Origin: Actinomycetota bacterium | GTDB lineage: Bacteria; Actinomycetota; Rubrobacteria; Rubrobacterales; Rubrobacteraceae | DNA length: 64,000 bases | Assembly: GCA_902810695.1 (NCBI GenBank) | Contig: CADDYV010000003.1 | Coordinates: forward strand, 1 to 64,000 | Direction of reading: 5' to 3' | In this document: positions 61,063 to 64,000 of the stretch, piece by piece | Numbering within the stretch: position 1 is the first letter of the stretch | Layout of the letters: every line of letters starts with the position of its first letter | The notes under the pieces: model-generated | Databases searched by the model: none | Seen by the model: the letters and a program-made list of their open reading frames with translations, nothing else | Told to the model about the DNA's origin: nothing | Translations under genes and position numbers: made by a program

Positions 61063-61323
61063 GTGGTGGAGAAGGAGACGACCATAGGCCCTGAAGAAGG
61101 TCTTCACGCCCGTCCGGCGGCGCAGTTTGTCAAGGCAGCCAAGCAGTTTTCCTCGGATATCAAAGTCATAAAGGGCGAGCAGGAAGCCAACGCGAAAAGC
61201 TCTTTAGGGATCATGCGTCTCGGCGCCAAGAAGGGGCAGCGGATCACGATCCGGGCCGAAGGCGACGATGCGGAGGAGGCCGTGAGCGCACTGGTGGAGC
61301 TTATCTCCAGGGACGAGCACTGA
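61063..61323 (+). CDS. ptsH: Phosphocarrier protein HPr
   Basis: GTG 61063, 7 bases after GAGAGGAG, gives 86 residues. With this start His15 (GLHARPAA) and Ser46 (AKSSLGIMRLG) fall at exactly the numbers of classic HPr, which supports the choice over a longer frame from 60907. His15 carries phosphate from enzyme I to IIA; Ser46 is the regulatory site in organisms with HPr kinase, not evident here. The 5' leader is about 150 bases. The gene stands apart from ptsI at 49284. Confidence 0.94.
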   Translation: MVEKETTIGPEEGLHARPAAQFVKAAKQFSSDIKVIKGEQEANAKSSLGIMRLGAKKGQRITIRAEGDDAEEAVSALVELISRDEH

Positions 61324-61397
61324 GATGCCCTGAAACATCGGGGGTGGTGGCGCGTATAGGGTTGCTGTAGATCGCACATTTAAACAGAGCTCCGGGG

Positions 61398-62345
61398 GTG
61401 TTCGTTTTGGGTTCCGGGTTTAATCCACAGCAGGCGGCATTGGTGGTCAACACCCGTTCGCGCAGCGGGGAGCAGGCGTTTTTCAGGGCCATGGATCTCC
61501 TGCAGGATCTGGGTGTGAACGTGAAGCAGACCTATCCTCTGCGGGACGCTGCGCGGCTGCCCGAGACCGTGCGCGAGGTCGTGGATGAGGGGTGCGACCT
61601 TCTGATACTCGGGGGTGGCGACGGTTCGGTGAGCTCCACGGTGGACTTTCTGGCCGAACGCGAGGTGGTGCTAGGTCTGCTTCCGCTCGGGACGGCCAAC
61701 GACTTCGCGCGCACCCTGGAGATACCCCCGGAGGTAGATAAGGCCTGCGAGACGATAGCCCGCGGCAAGATCGTGGACATTGACCTGGGGCTGGTGGGGG
61801 AGAACTACTACGTCAACGTCGCTTCCGTGGGTCTGGGCGTCGAGGCGACGCAGGCACTCTCGCCGGAGCTGAAGAAGCGGGCGGGCGCGCTGGCATATCC
61901 GGTGGCTGCCGTGAAAGCGTTTATGAGCCACGAGCCCTTCTCCGCCAAGCTCACCTTCCCGGATGGCGACCACGATCCGGTGGAGTTCGAGCGGCTCTTG
62001 CAGGTCGCCGTCGGCAACGGGCGATTCTACGGCGGGGGGATGGTGGTGGCCCCCAGTTCCGGGATAGACGACCATACGCTCGACATCTACGCCATAGAGA
62101 TGGGGCGGCACCGGGATATGATCGGGGTAGCCCGTTACCTCAAAAGCGGGGACTTTATCCGCGAGGAGGGAGTGAGCCACTTCGAGACAGCGCGGGTGCG
62201 GCTCGAGACCGACCCAGAGCTTGCCATCAACGTGGACGGCGAGGTGGTCGCCAACACCCCCCAGGACTTCTCCCTGGCACGCAACGCCCTGAAGGTTCTC
62301 GTTCCCGAAAGCTCCACCGCCGCGACGCGCGACAAGTCAGACTAG
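61398..62345 (+). CDS. Diacylglycerol kinase-family lipid kinase (YegS/DgkB-like)
   Basis: A 315-residue kinase. LILGGGDGSVSSTVDFL is the nucleotide loop, and LLPLGTANDFARTLEIP the second conserved motif; VNTRSRSGEQAF opens the catalytic domain. Such proteins phosphorylate diacylglycerol, sphingoid bases or related lipids. The start may be GTG 61398 or TTG 61407; the latter has GGGGG eight bases upstream. It is followed by an acyl-CoA synthetase gene 72 bases later. Confidence 0.92.
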   Translation: MFVLGSGFNPQQAALVVNTRSRSGEQAFFRAMDLLQDLGVNVKQTYPLRDAARLPETVREVVDEGCDLLILGGGDGSVSSTVDFLAEREVVLGLLPLGTANDFARTLEIPPEVDKACETIARGKIVDIDLGLVGENYYVNVASVGLGVEATQALSPELKKRAGALAYPVAAVKAFMSHEPFSAKLTFPDGDHDPVEFERLLQVAVGNGRFYGGGMVVAPSSGIDDHTLDIYAIEMGRHRDMIGVARYLKSGDFIREEGVSHFETARVRLETDPELAINVDGEVVANTPQDFSLARNALKVLVPESSTAATRDKSD

Positions 62346-62417
62346 AGCACGGTATTGCACCGTTAGTCACGACTGGATAGACTCCTTCTTGCAGGTGGGA
62401 ACGCAAGGAGGAATCGC

Positions 62418-64000
62418 ATGCATCCCAAAGATATCGAAGGGCTTACCGTCGGCGGGCTCCTGGATCTCGTGGCGGAGAGGCGCCCGGACCACGACGCCCT
62501 TATCTACGTGGATCGCGGCCTGCGCTACTCTTACCGCGAGTTCAACGAAGTGGTCGAGCGGTGCGCCCGCGCGCTGATGGCCCTGGGATTGAAGAAGGGG
62601 GACCACGTCGCCGTCTGGGGGCAGAACGTCCCCGAGTGGGTAACGCTCCAGTTCGCTACGGGCAAGATCGGGGCGGTGCTCGTAACCGTCAACCCATCCT
62701 ACAGGGCCACGGAGCTGAAGTACGTCCTCGACCAGTCGGACTCCGCGGCGCTCTTCCTGACCGAAGGTGTGAGGGGAGCCAACTTCATCCAGATCCTCGA
62801 AAAAGCCGCCCCCGAGATTTCCGAAGCCGGAGAAGGAGAGCTCTCGATCCAGGAGTTGCCCTACCTCAAGCACGTGGTCCTCATGGGAAGCGAGATCCGT
62901 GAAGAATACCCCGCTGCGATCCGCAGCTTCGATTCTTTCCTGCAGGGAGCCGAAAAGGTCTCGCAGGAGGAGTTGAAAGAGAGGCAGAGATCTCTCGATG
63001 CCGATGAGGTCATAAACATGCAGTACACCTCGGGGACGACGGGATTTCCGAAGGGTGTGCAGCTAACGCACACCAACATCGTCAAGAACGCCTTCCTCAT
63101 CGGCGAGTGCATGAAGCTCGGGCCGGAGGACAGGGTGTGTATCCCCGTGCCATTCTTCCACTGCTTCGGGTGTGTTCTCGGGACGCTCAACACCGTAACC
63201 CACGAGGCGACGATGGTGCCGATTGAGTCCTTCGACGCGGAGGCGGTCCTGCGGGCTGTGGATCAGGAGCGGTGCACGGCGCTCCTCGGCGTGCCGACCA
63301 TGTTCATCGCGGAGCTTGAGCACCCCGACTTCGAGAAGTACGACACCTCCTCTTTGCGGACCGGGATCATGGCGGGTTCCCCGTGCCCGATCGAGGTGAT
63401 GAGGAAGGTCATGAATGTGATGGGGGCGGATGAGATCACCATAGCCTACGGTCAGACCGAATCCAGCCCCGTTATCACCCAGACCCGCACCGACGACCCG
63501 ATAGAGCTCCGCGTCTCCACGGTCGGCAAGGTCCACCCGGAGGTCGAGGTCAGGATCGTGAGCGTCGAGACTGGAGAGGACTGCGCGCCCGGCGAGCAGG
63601 GAGAACTGTGGACCCGCGGCTACCACGTGATGAAGGGCTACTACAAGATGCCCGAAAGAACGAAAGAGGTCATAGACGAGGATGGGTGGCTGCACACCGG
63701 GGATCTGGCGGTAATGGACGAGAACGGCTACGTCAAGATCACCGGCCGGGCGAAGGACATGATCATCCGCGGCGGCGAGAACGTCTACCCGCGGGAGGTC
63801 GAGGAGTTCCTCTATACCCACCCCAAGATCTCCGACGTCCAGGTCTACGGAGTGCCGGACGAGAAGTATGGCGAGCAGGTAGCCGCGGCCATAAAGGTCA
63901 AATCAGGCGAGACGCTGACAGCCGAAGAGGTGCAGGAATTCTGCCGCGACAACATCGCCTACTACAAGATCCCCTACTACGTGGACTTCGTGGAAGAGTA
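62418..64000 (+). CDS. Acyl-CoA synthetase (AMP-binding family), 3' end cut by window edge
   Basis: The plus strand is open from ATG 62418 (AAGGAGG upstream) to the window end, 527 codons, perhaps 20 short of complete. The AMP-binding motif YTSGTTGFPKGV, IAYGQTESSP, GWLHTGDLAVMDENGY and GRAKDMIIRGGENVYP are present, and the lysine-containing C-terminal loop begins near the edge. It resembles FadD/medium-chain ligases that activate fatty acids as acyl-AMP and then acyl-CoA. Minus-strand frames over it are antisense shadows. Confidence 0.93.
   Translation, partial: MHPKDIEGLTVGGLLDLVAERRPDHDALIYVDRGLRYSYREFNEVVERCARALMALGLKKGDHVAVWGQNVPEWVTLQFATGKIGAVLVTVNPSYRATELKYVLDQSDSAALFLTEGVRGANFIQILEKAAPEISEAGEGELSIQELPYLKHVVLMGSEIREEYPAAIRSFDSFLQGAEKVSQEELKERQRSLDADEVINMQYTSGTTGFPKGVQLTHTNIVKNAFLIGECMKLGPEDRVCIPVPFFHCFGCVLGTLNTVTHEATMVPIESFDAEAVLRAVDQERCTALLGVPTMFIAELEHPDFEKYDTSSLRTGIMAGSPCPIEVMRKVMNVMGADEITIAYGQTESSPVITQTRTDDPIELRVSTVGKVHPEVEVRIVSVETGEDCAPGEQGELWTRGYHVMKGYYKMPERTKEVIDEDGWLHTGDLAVMDENGYVKITGRAKDMIIRGGENVYPREVEEFLYTHPKISDVQVYGVPDEKYGEQVAAAIKVKSGETLTAEEVQEFCRDNIAYYKIPYYVDFVEE

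Noticed and set aside
1-64000. CRISPR arrays, tRNA or rRNA genes, intact insertion sequences
   Set aside because: No regularly spaced repeats, no convincing T-loop/anticodon pattern and no transposase frame with terminal repeats were seen.

Overview
The window is high-GC DNA with densely packed, often overlapping genes, many GTG/TTG starts and GA-rich ribosome binding sites. Gene content (several hydantoinase/oxoprolinase genes, DUF917 proteins, an energy-coupling-factor importer, Tat-exported hydrolases, NCS1 permeases) suggests a heterotrophic actinobacterium of the Rubrobacter type. The genus is an inference from gene style; no marker gene is present. I found no rRNA, tRNA, CRISPR array, phage or intact insertion sequence.

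Region 1 (1-19916): a CoA-transferase cut by the left edge faces away from a helix-turn-helix/cupin regulator. A long plus-strand cluster follows: a complete ECF importer (S, fused A1-A2, T), an ATP-dependent hydantoinase pair (HyuA/HyuB), an M24 metallopeptidase, a 31-residue membrane peptide, an NCS1 permease, two DUF917 proteins, a short HyuA-like protein and a second HyuA/HyuB pair. It reads as an uptake and ring-opening island for hydantoin-like or thiohydantoin-like compounds.

Region 2 (20162-32140): a probable peptidoglycan-sugar salvage regulon. It holds MurQ, a wrecked MHS-type transporter, a GntR/HutC regulator, AnmK, a Tat-exported glycosidase-like protein, a sugar ABC transporter and an unassigned TIM-barrel-like protein. 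Three near-identical sites resembling NagR-type GntR operators (21867, 24206, 27919) lie in front of the three transcription units. A TetR/alcohol-dehydrogenase module with two matched palindromes sits inside this region, and its 3' end carries deletion scars.

Region 3 (32591-48770): mixed metabolism, comprising a two-domain blue-copper protein, a PEP-mutase/isocitrate-lyase-family enzyme, a nitroreductase, an N-carbamoylsarcosine-amidase-like enzyme, a second NCS1 permease, a Rieske oxygenase, a CodA-type deaminase, an aldo/keto reductase, a YtcJ-type amidohydrolase, a SRAP/HMCES protein, MOSC, metallo-beta-lactamase-fold, TMEM175-like, P450 and VOC proteins. CodA-like deaminase, hydantoinase and carbamoylsarcosine amidase together could form a creatinine-to-sarcosine route.

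Region 4 (48426-58941, minus strand): a long tightly spaced gene run joins a glucitol-type PTS (GutM, IIC, IIB, IIA), an SAF-domain oxidoreductase, a SorC-type regulator, 2-oxoacid dehydrogenase E1alpha/E1beta/E2 and PTS enzyme I. Nearby on other units are a class II aldolase, a DeoR regulator and HPr, so the window encodes a whole PTS chain. It ends with a lipid kinase and an acyl-CoA synthetase cut by the right edge.
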